A stretch of 64,000 nucleotides of DNA, from the NCBI RefSeq assembly GCF_020400825.1, contig NZ_JAINVH010000004.1, positions 292,168 to 356,167 of the forward strand, in the 5' to 3' direction. Positions 37,522 to 47,979 of this stretch are shown one piece after another. A model generated the notes under the pieces. It was given only the letters and a program-made list of their open reading frames with translations, ran no database searches and was not told the origin of the DNA. This stretch comes from Streptomyces sp. HPF1205. GTDB taxonomy: Bacteria > Actinomycetota > Actinomycetes > Streptomycetales > Streptomycetaceae. Made by a program: the position numbers and the translations under genes. Position 1 is the stretch's first letter, and every line of letters begins with the position of its first letter.

Positions 37522-38646
37522 TCAGCCCAGCAGCGTGTGCAGATCGACCGGTTCGAGGCCGTGCGCCTCGGCCACCGGACCGTAAACGACCTGGCCCTCA
37601 TGGACGTTGAGGCCGCGGGCGAGTGCCGCGTCGCGCCGCAGCGCCTCGTGCCAGCCGCGGTCGGCCAGTTCGACGATGTACGGAAGGGTCGCGTTGGTCA
37701 GCGCGTACGTGGAGGTGTTGGGCACGGCGCCGGGCATGTTGGCGACGCAGTAGAACACCGAGTCGTGCACGGTGAAGGTCGGCTCGGCGTGCGTGGTGGG
37801 CCGCGAGTCCTCGAAGCAGCCGCCTTGGTCGATGGCGATGTCGACGAGCACGGAGCCGGGCTTCATGCGGGAGACCAGCTCGTTGCTCACCAGCTTGGGC
37901 GCCTTGGCGCCGGGGATGAGCACGGCGCCGATCACCAGGTCGGCCTCGGTGACGGCCTGTTCCAGTGCGAACGCGTTGGACGCGAGGGTCTGCACGCGGT
38001 TGCCGAAGACCTTGTCGGCCTCGCGCAGCTTGTTGACGTCCTTGTCGAGAAGGGTGACGTGGAAGCCGAGGCCGAGCGCGATGGTGGCCGCGTGCCAGCC
38101 GGAGACGCCGGCGCCGATGACGACCGCGATGCCCGACTTGACGCCGGGCACACCGCCGGGCAGCACCCCGCGCCCGCCCGCCGAGCGCATCAGGTGGTAC
38201 GCGCCGACCTGCGGGGCGAGCCGGCCGGCCACCTCGGACATCGGGGCGAGCAGCGGCAGGTGGCGGCCGGGGGTCTCGACCGTCTCGTACGCGATCGCGG
38301 TGGTGCCGGACTCCAGCAGCGCGTCGGTGCACTCGCGGGAGGCGGCCAGGTGGAGGTAGGTGAAGAGGGTCTGGTCCTTGCGGAGCCGGTGGTACTCCTC
38401 GGCGATCGGCTCCTTGACCTTCAGCAGCAGGTCCGCCTCGGCCCACACCTCGTCGGCGGTCGGCAGGATGACGGCGCCGGCCGCCGCGTACTCCTCGTCC
38501 GGGATGGAGGAGCCGCGGCCCGCCCCCTGCTCCACGACGACGCGGTGTCCGCCTCGTACGAGTTCGTGCACTCCGGCCGGGGTGATGGCCACGCGGAACT
38601 CGTTGTTCTTGACCTCGCGGGGGATGCCCACCTTCACGTCGATCAC
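37522..38646 (-). CDS. ald: L-alanine dehydrogenase
   Basis: 374 residues, the normal length. N-terminal VGIPREVKNNEFRVAITPAG, the substrate-binding LLKVKEPIAEEY and TYLHLAAS regions, and the NAD site AVVIGAGVSGWHAATIALG (deviating from the usual GxGxxG only slightly) identify Ald. It interconverts alanine and pyruvate plus ammonia with NAD. The start is GTG 38646 with AAGGA. A hrdB-type promoter lies about 95-120 bp upstream and a strong terminator follows. Confidence 0.96.
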   Translation of the reverse strand: MIDVKVGIPREVKNNEFRVAITPAGVHELVRGGHRVVVEQGAGRGSSIPDEEYAAAGAVILPTADEVWAEADLLLKVKEPIAEEYHRLRKDQTLFTYLHLAASRECTDALLESGTTAIAYETVETPGRHLPLLAPMSEVAGRLAPQVGAYHLMRSAGGRGVLPGGVPGVKSGIAVVIGAGVSGWHAATIALGLGFHVTLLDKDVNKLREADKVFGNRVQTLASNAFALEQAVTEADLVIGAVLIPGAKAPKLVSNELVSRMKPGSVLVDIAIDQGGCFEDSRPTTHAEPTFTVHDSVFYCVANMPGAVPNTSTYALTNATLPYIVELADRGWHEALRRDAALARGLNVHEGQVVYGPVAEAHGLEPVDLHTLLG

Positions 38647-38738
38647 GGTCCTTGACTCAGGGAGACTGGAGGTTGTCCAGACATGCTGCGAGAAGGCACG
38701 ACACGTCGGACCTGACCGCGTTGTCCGCGGTGAGGCCC

Positions 38739-38766
38739 AGTCTAGTGAAGGAAGAGCCTGTGTCCA
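38739..38766 (-). promoter_or_regulatory. Probable sigma-HrdB-type promoter of ald
   Basis: TGGACA, 16 bp, TAGACT on the minus strand, giving a ~85-nt leader before GTG 38646. One mismatch to TTGACA and a good TAGA-T -10. Confidence 0.5.
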
Positions 38767-38885
38767 GCCTTACAAAATGGTTGGTTCGGCCGGGAGCATT
38801 GGCAGTTTCGTAGGTCGACGGTGGCGTGTGGCGGACGATCACGCTGGTCGGAGGGCGGGGGCGGGGCCGGCCCGCGGCCGACGGG

Positions 38886-38985
38886 CGGCGGGGCAGAAAC
38901 AGGGGCAGGACAGCGGCAGGACAGGGGCGGGACGGGTGTGGGACAGGTGCGGGACAGGAACGGGAAGCGTGCCGGAAGCCGGTGA
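38886..38985 (+). repeat. G-rich degenerate GGGACAGG repeats
   Basis: Runs such as ggggcgggac, gggacaggtgcggg and ggacagcgg recur over ~100 bp on the plus strand, many with GGG or GGGG runs spaced 4-8 bases. It lies between ald and the 3' end of the NB-ARC/TPR gene. Nothing else is visible in 38767-39039. Confidence 0.6.
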
Positions 38986-39039
38986 GAACGGTGGGGAGCC
39001 GGTGGATCGGGCATTCGGCCGCCCCCCGCTTCCGGCGGC

Positions 39040-41499
39040 TCAGAAGGCCGGGAGCTCCCCCGGGCGGAACAGCTTGGCCGCCGCCGCGCGCTGCAGGCGG
39101 GCGCCACCGGGGTCGCCGAGCCGGTCGAGCGTGTCGGCCAGCCGCAGCAGCACGGCCGCCTCCAGCCTGCGTTCGCCCGCCTGCCGCGCCCAGTACAGCG
39201 CGTCGCGGCAGGTGCGCAGGGCGTCCTCCGGGTGGCCGGCGTACTCCTGGACGCGGGCGACCTCGGTGAGGGCGCGGGCCTGTGCGGGCAGGTCGCCCAG
39301 CCGGCGGTGGACCCCCGCCGCGGACCGCCACTCGCGCAGCGCGGGCCCGTACCGGCCCAGGTACGTCAGCAGCGAGCCGATACGGGCGTGCAGTCTCGCC
39401 TGGTGCGCGAGTTCGCCGCGGGCCTGCCGCAGCGCGAGGGCGCGGCCGAACCAGTCCGAGGCCCGCGGCAGGTCCTGCAGCTCCAGGTACGTGCACCCGA
39501 GCGCCTCCAGGGCGCGTCCCTCGGCTTCGGAGTCGTCACCGGCGCGGGCCGCGTCCAGGGCGTTGCGGTACGTCTCCAGAGCCCGCCGCGGCCGCCCGGC
39601 CTCGGCGTCGATGTCGGCGATGTTGATCAGCGCGGCCGCCTTCTCCCGGTGCAGTCCGCGCCGCTCGGCCACGTCCAGGACCAGGCGGTGCAGCTCGTAC
39701 CGCTCGGCGGCCGTCGACCCGCCGCCCGGGTACGCGAGCAACGCCCGTACGACGGCGGCGATCAGCCGCCTTGCCAGCGTGTCGAGTCCGCCGTCGGCGA
39801 CGGCCACCCGGGCGGAGGCCAGCAGCGCGGGCAGGCGCTCGCGCAGCCACAGCGCGGCGGCGTCCGCCGAGTCGAACCTGAGGTTGCGGGGCAGCCCGTC
39901 CCCCGGCGGCTCCCCGGCCAGGGCGGCCCGGCAGGAGTGGAGCTGCCGAACCGTCCGCTCCAGCATGCGGGCCCGCGCCAGTTGCACCTCCTCGGGCCGG
40001 TCGTGCGCGGCGAGTTCCGCGCGCAGCATCGGCTCCAGGCATCGCGGCACCCGGTAGCGCCCAGGTGCCGCGCGGGCCAGCAGGCCTCCGGCCACGAAGT
40101 CGTCGAGGGTACTCTGCGCGGCCTGCACGGAGCAGCCCGCGAGCGCCGAGGCGACCTGGGCGTCGACCACCGCTGCCGGAGCCAGCACCAGCAGGCGCAG
40201 CATCCTGGCGGCCGGGCCGGGCAGCTCGGCGTGCACGAGGCGGAAGGCGCGCAGCAGCTCGCCGGGCGCGGAGGCGGCGGGCGGCGCCGAGGGTGCGACC
40301 GGCGAGGACCCCTTCGGCTCCGCTTCCCGGGGCTCGCCCGACGGGGCGGGCACGGGGGCGTCGGACACGTCGCGCAGGCGCCTGGCCGCCTCCGCCATGG
40401 ACAGCCGGGGACGGGCGGCGAGCCAGGCACCGACCAGGCGCAGCGCGGTGGGGTGGCCGCCGGCCTCCTGGACCAGGGTCTCGGCGGCGCGGGGGTCGTT
40501 GGTGACGCGGGTCGAGCCGAGGGTACGGGCGAGCAGGGCCACGGCGGCGGGGGTGTCGAGCCCGCCCAGCGTGCAGGGCCGCACGTCGGGCACCGTGGAC
40601 AGCGGTCCGCCCGAGGTGACCACCACCAGGCTGCCCGGCGAGGACGGCAGCAGCGGGGCGACGTGTCCGGCGTTGACGGCGTCATCGAGCACGAACAGCA
40701 CGCGCCTCCCCGCGACGGCCCGTCGCAGCGCCTCGACGGCGCTTTCGCCGGTGTCGCGACCGCCGCGCGCGAGAGCGCCGGCCTTGTGCCCCGGGGCGCG
40801 TCCCGTGTCGCCGCCGCCGTCGGCTCCGCCCGGCCCGCGGCCCGCCTGCGCCGTGGACTCACGGCCGCCGGACCCGGCCGCACCACCGGGGCCGGCGGTC
40901 AGGCCGCCCGGCGCCTTACCGCCGGCGACCTCGCCGCTCGCCGCCTCGCCGTCGGGGGCGCTGGCGTCGGTGTCCCGCGCCGGGACGCGTCCTTGGGGCA
41001 CGGTCGGTCGGGCGGCGACACTCTCACCCGCACTCTCACCCGCGCCCTTTGCGGCGGCCGGCGCCGCGGCAAGGGTGCGGAGCAGTCGGCGGGCCGCCTC
41101 CTCGGCGGTGACCGGCTCGCCCTCGGGTGTGGTCAGGGAAACGAAGCACTGGCCGTCGGGATAGTCGTCCGCCACCGTGCGGGCGAGGGCCAGCGCGAGG
41201 CAGGTGCGCCCGGCACCCGGGCGGCCGGCCACCAGCAGGACGCGTGCGCGGTCGTCCGTACGCCCGCCGGCCGCGGCGAGACCGGGGCGGGCGATCTCGG
41301 CCCGCAGTTCGGCCAGTTCGCGTTCGCGGCCCACGAAGTGCGCCGGCAGGGGCGGCAGCGCGGCGGTGTCCGGGCGCGGGGGCAGGCGCGAGGGTACGGT
41401 GGCCGCTGTCGCGGCGGGCCCGCCGGGGCGCGCGTGTCCGGCCGGAACCGATGCCGCGGCTTCCCCCGCGGGGGAGGCGTCGAGCGCCTGGTCCGTCAC
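39040..41499 (-). CDS. NB-ARC-like ATPase with TPR C-terminus
   Basis: 819 residues. FVGRERELAELRAEI opens an NB-ARC/STAND-like domain at about 55; the P-loop is GRPGAGRT at 92-99 with Arg where Walker A has Lys. Later RVLFVLDDAVNAGHVAPLLP (Walker B-like) and SLVVVTSGGPLSTVPD are present. A long acidic/Gly-Pro insert lies at about 150-240. The C-terminal ~270 residues contain five to six tetratricopeptide repeats (GRALEALGCTYLELQDLPRA type). Such proteins resemble the regulatory half of AfsR/SARP but lack a DNA-binding domain. The function is unknown. Confidence 0.82.
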   Translation of the reverse strand: MTDQALDASPAGEAAASVPAGHARPGGPAATAATVPSRLPPRPDTAALPPLPAHFVGRERELAELRAEIARPGLAAAGGRTDDRARVLLVAGRPGAGRTCLALALARTVADDYPDGQCFVSLTTPEGEPVTAEEAARRLLRTLAAAPAAAKGAGESAGESVAARPTVPQGRVPARDTDASAPDGEAASGEVAGGKAPGGLTAGPGGAAGSGGRESTAQAGRGPGGADGGGDTGRAPGHKAGALARGGRDTGESAVEALRRAVAGRRVLFVLDDAVNAGHVAPLLPSSPGSLVVVTSGGPLSTVPDVRPCTLGGLDTPAAVALLARTLGSTRVTNDPRAAETLVQEAGGHPTALRLVGAWLAARPRLSMAEAARRLRDVSDAPVPAPSGEPREAEPKGSSPVAPSAPPAASAPGELLRAFRLVHAELPGPAARMLRLLVLAPAAVVDAQVASALAGCSVQAAQSTLDDFVAGGLLARAAPGRYRVPRCLEPMLRAELAAHDRPEEVQLARARMLERTVRQLHSCRAALAGEPPGDGLPRNLRFDSADAAALWLRERLPALLASARVAVADGGLDTLARRLIAAVVRALLAYPGGGSTAAERYELHRLVLDVAERRGLHREKAAALINIADIDAEAGRPRRALETYRNALDAARAGDDSEAEGRALEALGCTYLELQDLPRASDWFGRALALRQARGELAHQARLHARIGSLLTYLGRYGPALREWRSAAGVHRRLGDLPAQARALTEVARVQEYAGHPEDALRTCRDALYWARQAGERRLEAAVLLRLADTLDRLGDPGGARLQRAAAAKLFRPGELPAF

Positions 41500-41670
41500 G
41501 GATCACGCTCCCGGCATGGGTGAGGTGGGTGGCGGACCGAGCCTAGTTCACCAACGGCCCGTGGCCCCCGGCTCCGACGCGACCCGCTCGGTCAATGATC
41601 ACCCCATCGGATCATCGCCCGCACCACCCGTGCCCCCCGCTCCCGCGCCACCGCGTCCCGAGCCGGCCGC

Positions 41671-42294
41671 TCACGGTGTGAACGGCCGGGCCGGCCAGGG
41701 CGCCTCCGCCGGGCGCAGCGCGTCCAGCCCGTCCCCGGCGAGCGCGGCCTGCAGGGCGAGCACCCCCACGACCAGGCAGTTGTTGTGGAGGTCGCCGGCC
41801 AGCACCGCGCGGACCAGGTCCGCGGGCGCCACCCTGGTGATCTCCATGTCGGCTTCCTCGTCGGAGACCTCGAAGCGCTCGCCCTCCACGGCGGACACGC
41901 CGCGCGCGAGGAAGATGCGTACCGCCTCGTCGCTGCCGCCCGGCGTGGTGTACACGTCGGCCAGCACCCGCCAGTCCTCGGCCTTGAGGTGCGCCTCTTC
42001 GTACAGCTCGCGCTGCGCGGCGCTCAGCGGATTCTCACCGGGGACGTCCAGCAGGCCGGCCGGGATCTCCCACAGCCGCTGCCGTACGGGGTGGCGGTAC
42101 TGCTTGAGGACCAGCACCCGCCCTTCGTCGTCCAGGGCGACCACGGCCACGGAGCCGGGGTGGGTCTGGTAGTCGCGGGCGGCCGTCGAGCCGTCCGGCA
42201 TGACCACCTGGTCGGTGCGGATGCCGGTCTTCTTGCCGGTGAAGGGGGTCTCGGACGCCGTGACCCGCCATTCCTCCGGGGTGTCCTCGATCAT
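41671..42294 (-). CDS. Nudix hydrolase, ADP-ribose pyrophosphatase type
   Basis: 207 residues. Nudix box region: LLDVPGENPLSAAQRELYEE (G-x5-E-x7-RELxEE); RLWEIPAG upstream and TPGGSDEAVRIFLARGV downstream match the ADP-ribose pyrophosphatase group. It would cleave ADP-ribose to AMP and ribose-5-phosphate. It starts 2 bp after pyrG ends, so it is co-transcribed with it. Confidence 0.9.
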   Translation of the reverse strand: MIEDTPEEWRVTASETPFTGKKTGIRTDQVVMPDGSTAARDYQTHPGSVAVVALDDEGRVLVLKQYRHPVRQRLWEIPAGLLDVPGENPLSAAQRELYEEAHLKAEDWRVLADVYTTPGGSDEAVRIFLARGVSAVEGERFEVSDEEADMEITRVAPADLVRAVLAGDLHNNCLVVGVLALQAALAGDGLDALRPAEAPWPARPFTP

Positions 42295-42296
42295 GC

Positions 42297-44072
<1,776 letters not shown>

Positions 44073-44486
44073 GAGGGGGCTCCCGTGGTCGCGAGGTGAG
44101 GTCGCAACGCTGCTCCCGCTGGGAGAGCCGTCGCGGCGGTTCAGTGGTTCTGCCCACCGGCCCACGGGCTACCAGGGTATCAGTCCGGGCGGCGGGACCG
44201 GCCGGGCGCCGCGGACTTTCCGCTGCTGACAGGGGTGCGAACCGTCCCGTGACGGGGTACGAGCGCAGCGAGCAGCGGGTACACCCGACCGGCCGAGCGA
44301 AGATCGCAGAGACGCGCGCACGCGTCGCCCCGAAGACGTATTCTGCTCGAACGCATTGCGCGAGCCGCCGGCACGGCACCATCCCCGCCCCCCTCCGGAT
44401 CAAGAGCTCGCCAGCAGAAATCCCAGACCGCGAAGACCGTCCCGTCGGGGCGGCACTGCGTTTCGACTGTCCGACTGGAGTTGCAC

Positions 44487-46289
44487 GTGGCAGGGCGTAT
44501 CGAGGACTACGCACTCATCGGTGACATGCAGACCGCTGCCCTGGTCTGCAACAACGGCACGGTGGACTGGCTGTGCCTGCCGCGCTTCGACTCGCCGGCG
44601 ATCTTCGCCGGGCTGCTCGGCACCGATGAGCACGGCTTCTGGCGGCTTGCCCCCGCGTACCGCAACGGCACGGAACCGCCGGCCGCGACCCGCCGCCGGT
44701 ACCGCGGCGACTCCCTGGTGCTGGAATCGGAGTGGGACACGTGGCGGGGCACGGTCCGGGTGATCGACTTCATGCCGCCCCGCGACGGCGCCCCGCAGCT
44801 CGTGCGGATCGTGGAGGGCGTCAGCGGGCGGGTGCCGATGTACTCCGCCCTGCGGATGCGCTTCGCGTACGGGCAGGTCACGCCGTGGGTGCACAAGGTG
44901 GGCGACCGTACGGTGGCCGTGGCCGGGCCGGACTCGGTGTGGCTGGACACCGAGGTGGACACGTACGGCAAGGACCTGACCACGTACTCGGAGTTCACCG
45001 TGGGCCCCGGGGACCGGGTGGCCTTCACCATCAGCTGGGAGCCGTCGCACAAGCCGCAGCCGTCGCTGCCGGAGCCCGAGGTCGCGCTGATCAACACCGA
45101 GGCGTTCTGGCGCGAGTGGGTCCGGCAGTGCACGTACACCGGTCCGTACCGCGAGGCCGTGGTCCGCTCGCTGATCACGCTGAAGGCGCTGACGTACGCA
45201 CCGACGGGCGGGATCGTCGCGGCGCCGACGACATCGTTGCCCGAGGACATCGGCGGGGTGCGGAACTGGGACTACCGCTTCACCTGGCTGCGGGACGCGG
45301 CGATCACCCTGTCCTCGCTGCTGCGCACCGGCTACCGCGACGAGGCCCGCGCCTGGCGCGAGTGGCTGCTGCGCGCGGTGGCCGGCGACCCGGAGAACCT
45401 GCAGATCATGTACGGGATCGCGGGCGAACGCGAACTGGGCGAGAACGAGTTGCACTGGCTGCCGGGCTACGAGAACTCCCGCCCGGTGCGGATCGGCAAC
45501 GGCGCCGCGCACCAGCTCCAGCTCGACGTGTACGGCGAGGTCACCGAGGCGCTGCACCTGGGCCACATGACCGGTCTGGCCCGCAACGACTACGCGAGCA
45601 TCCTGCAGCTGAAGCTGATCCGCTACCTGGAGAAGCACTGGACGGAGCCCGACGAGGGCATCTGGGAGGTGCGCGGCCCGCGCCGCCACTTCGTGCACTC
45701 CAAGGTGATGGCGTGGGTGGCCGTGGACCGCACGGTCAAGCTGATCGAGTCCGGCGAGGTGGACGGGCCGCTGGAGCGGCTGACGGACCTGCGCGAGGAG
45801 ATCCACCGCGACGTGTGCGAGAAGGGCTTCGACAAGGAGCGCAACACCTTCACCCAGTCCTACGGCTCGCGCGAGCTGGACGCGTCGCTGCTGCTGATCC
45901 CGCAGATGGGCTTCCTGCCGCCGGACGACAAGCGGGTGATCGGCACCATCGAGGCGATCCAGCGGGAGCTGTCCACCCCCGACGGCTTCGTACTGCGCTA
46001 CCCGACGTCCAGCGGCGGGGAGAACCTGGACGGGCTGCCCGGTGACGAGGGCGCCTTCCTGGCCTGCTCGTTCTGGCTAGCCGACGACCTGGCGATGATC
46101 GGCCGCGTCGAGGAGGCCCGCCGCCTGTTCGAGAAGCTGCTGGCGCTGCGCAACGACCTGGGTCTGCTCGCGGAGGAGTGGGACCCGCGCCGCCGCCGCC
46201 AAGTGGGCAACTTCCCGCAGGCGTTCAGCCACGTCCCGCTGATCGACACGGCGCTGCGGCTGACGGCGGCGGGCGCGTTCCGCGCGTAG
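44487..46289 (+). CDS. Glycoside hydrolase family 15 enzyme (trehalase/glucoamylase type)
   Basis: 600 residues from GTG with GGAG 6 bp upstream. RIEDYALIGDMQTAALVCNN and VDWLCLPRFDSPAIFAGLL form the GH15 N-terminal beta domain; the (alpha/alpha)6 barrel has GGVRNWDYRFTWLRDAA and GNGAAHQLQLDVYGEV, and LLAEEWDP supplies a catalytic Glu position. Close relatives in mycobacteria are trehalases that need phosphate. Cytoplasmic, no signal. The 44073-44486 gap between pyrG and this gene has no gene; a TATTCT at about 44339 is the only promoter-like box. Confidence 0.9.
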   Translation: MAGRIEDYALIGDMQTAALVCNNGTVDWLCLPRFDSPAIFAGLLGTDEHGFWRLAPAYRNGTEPPAATRRRYRGDSLVLESEWDTWRGTVRVIDFMPPRDGAPQLVRIVEGVSGRVPMYSALRMRFAYGQVTPWVHKVGDRTVAVAGPDSVWLDTEVDTYGKDLTTYSEFTVGPGDRVAFTISWEPSHKPQPSLPEPEVALINTEAFWREWVRQCTYTGPYREAVVRSLITLKALTYAPTGGIVAAPTTSLPEDIGGVRNWDYRFTWLRDAAITLSSLLRTGYRDEARAWREWLLRAVAGDPENLQIMYGIAGERELGENELHWLPGYENSRPVRIGNGAAHQLQLDVYGEVTEALHLGHMTGLARNDYASILQLKLIRYLEKHWTEPDEGIWEVRGPRRHFVHSKVMAWVAVDRTVKLIESGEVDGPLERLTDLREEIHRDVCEKGFDKERNTFTQSYGSRELDASLLLIPQMGFLPPDDKRVIGTIEAIQRELSTPDGFVLRYPTSSGGENLDGLPGDEGAFLACSFWLADDLAMIGRVEEARRLFEKLLALRNDLGLLAEEWDPRRRRQVGNFPQAFSHVPLIDTALRLTAAGAFRA

Positions 46290-46395
46290 CGCCCCCGCGC
46301 AGGGCGGCGGGACGCGGCGGCGCGGGCACGGGCGGCGACGCGGGCACGGGTCGCTGAGCCGGCACGGACTGTGACGCGCGGCGGTCCGTCCCCGC

Positions 46396-47523
46396 TCAGC
46401 CGCGTGTCACCTCGTCGTAGACGCTGAGCACTTGGGCGACGGTGTCGTCCTCGGTGGGCCAGGTCGCGGCCTGGGCGCGGCCGGCCGCGGCGAGGGCGAG
46501 CCGCCAGGCGGGATCGGCGAGCAGTGCGGTGACGGCGCGGGAGAGCGCGGCGGGGTCGCCGTAGGGCACGAGGACGGCGGCGTCACCGACGAGTTCGGGT
46601 GTGCCGCCGACCGCGGTGGCGACCAGCGGCACACCGGCGAACAGCGCTTCCTGGGCGATCAGGGCGCGCGCCTCCCAGCGGCTCGGGAGTACCACGAGGT
46701 CGGCGGCGGCCAGCAGTTCCGGTACGTCGTCCCGGCGGCCGAGCAGTACGACGGGCAGCCGCTCCTCCTCGATCCGCCGTTCCAGGACGGGCCGTTCGGC
46801 TCCTTCTCCGGCGACGGCGAGCAGCGGCGGCACGTCGAGTCCGGCCCAGCCGGCGGCCGCGTCGAGCAGCACATCGTGGCCCATGTCGCGTTCCAGGCGG
46901 CCGACGGCCAGCAGCAGCGGCCGGTCCACCGCGCCGATTTCGGCCCGGGTCTTCTGGATCAGCCGGTCGGCGTCGGCCGGCGGGCGGGGCCTGACCACCG
47001 GGCGCGGCACGGCCGCGGGGGCGAGCCGCACGTCCCGCGCGCCATGGCCGCGGGCGCGGTCCACCAGGTCCGAGGAGACACCGAGGACCACGGTCGCGCC
47101 GCGCACCGCCCGCCGTTCCAGCCAGCGCAGCATCATCGCCCTCCCGCCCTCGGCGGGCGGTTCGGCGCCGTGCCAGGTGACGACGAGGGGGACGCGGCGC
47201 CCGCCGAGCGCCATGGCGGCGAGCAGCGCGGCGCGCAGGCCGTGCGCGTGGACGACTCCCGCGGTGGAGAACGCGGCACGCAGCGCGCCGATGGCGGGCG
47301 CGTCGGCGGCGCCGCGGCGGCCGATGTCGACCGGCACCAATCGGGCGCCGGTGGTCGTGAGCGCGTAGTCGGCCGCGGCGCCGGCCGGGCCGCAGACGGT
47401 GACGTCGAGCCCGCGGGCCACCAGCCCGCCCGCCAGCGAGCTGACGTGCGCGCCGGCGGCCGTGCCCAGCACATGGACGGCGTGCAGCGGTCCTGGCGGC
47501 GGGGTCGGGGTCCTGCGGCTCAC
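46396..47523 (-). CDS. GT4-family glycosyltransferase
   Basis: 375 residues from a GTG. The N-terminal HAVHVLGTAAGAHVSSLAGG and VVHAHGLRAALLAAMAL belong to the acceptor domain; LLLAVGRLERDMGHDVLLDA and VPLVATAVGGTPELVG to the donor domain. The E-x7-E motif reads EARALIAQEALF. Retaining GT4 enzyme, sugar unknown. Single gene. Upstream 47524-47979 holds no gene; an ECF-like GGAAT-N18-GTT lies at 47715-47740. Confidence 0.87.
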   Translation of the reverse strand: MSRRTPTPPPGPLHAVHVLGTAAGAHVSSLAGGLVARGLDVTVCGPAGAAADYALTTTGARLVPVDIGRRGAADAPAIGALRAAFSTAGVVHAHGLRAALLAAMALGGRRVPLVVTWHGAEPPAEGGRAMMLRWLERRAVRGATVVLGVSSDLVDRARGHGARDVRLAPAAVPRPVVRPRPPADADRLIQKTRAEIGAVDRPLLLAVGRLERDMGHDVLLDAAAGWAGLDVPPLLAVAGEGAERPVLERRIEEERLPVVLLGRRDDVPELLAAADLVVLPSRWEARALIAQEALFAGVPLVATAVGGTPELVGDAAVLVPYGDPAALSRAVTALLADPAWRLALAAAGRAQAATWPTEDDTVAQVLSVYDEVTRG

Positions 47524-47979
47524 GCGGCGTACGGCTCCTGGTTCGGTGGTGGTGCGAGGGTGCCCCTGGCGCGTGGCCGGGCGCGTCGCGGGCCCCGCGG
47601 ACTCGCACCAGGATGCCAGGCCGGACTCGGAGCCCCGGGGCCACGGGGGCGGTCACGCCCGCCCACTCTGTTCAGGGATCACCCGAACGGGTGCGCCCCG
47701 CGGCTCCCGGACCCAACGTGCCCTATGCCAGGGGCATTCCACAACCTTCCCTGCGGGGCGACACGCGAACCGGCCGCGGTGGGCGCGGCCACGGCGCGGG
47801 CGTGCGGGGCCGGAACGGGACAGCCGTCGGCCACGGCGCCGGCCGCGCCCGGGTCGGCGCCGAGGCGTGCGCGTGTCCGAGACGGGCCCGCCGGGCGAGA
47901 CCGTCGCGGAGCACGGCGGCCGTGCCTCGGGAAAGCGCGGCGCCCGCGCCCCACGGGGGCCCGGCCCGGCGTCCCGCTC

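Noticed and set aside
44073..44486. tRNA in the pyrG-GH15 gap
   Set aside because: No cloverleaf-like arms or T-loop sequence (GTTCGAATC type) found.
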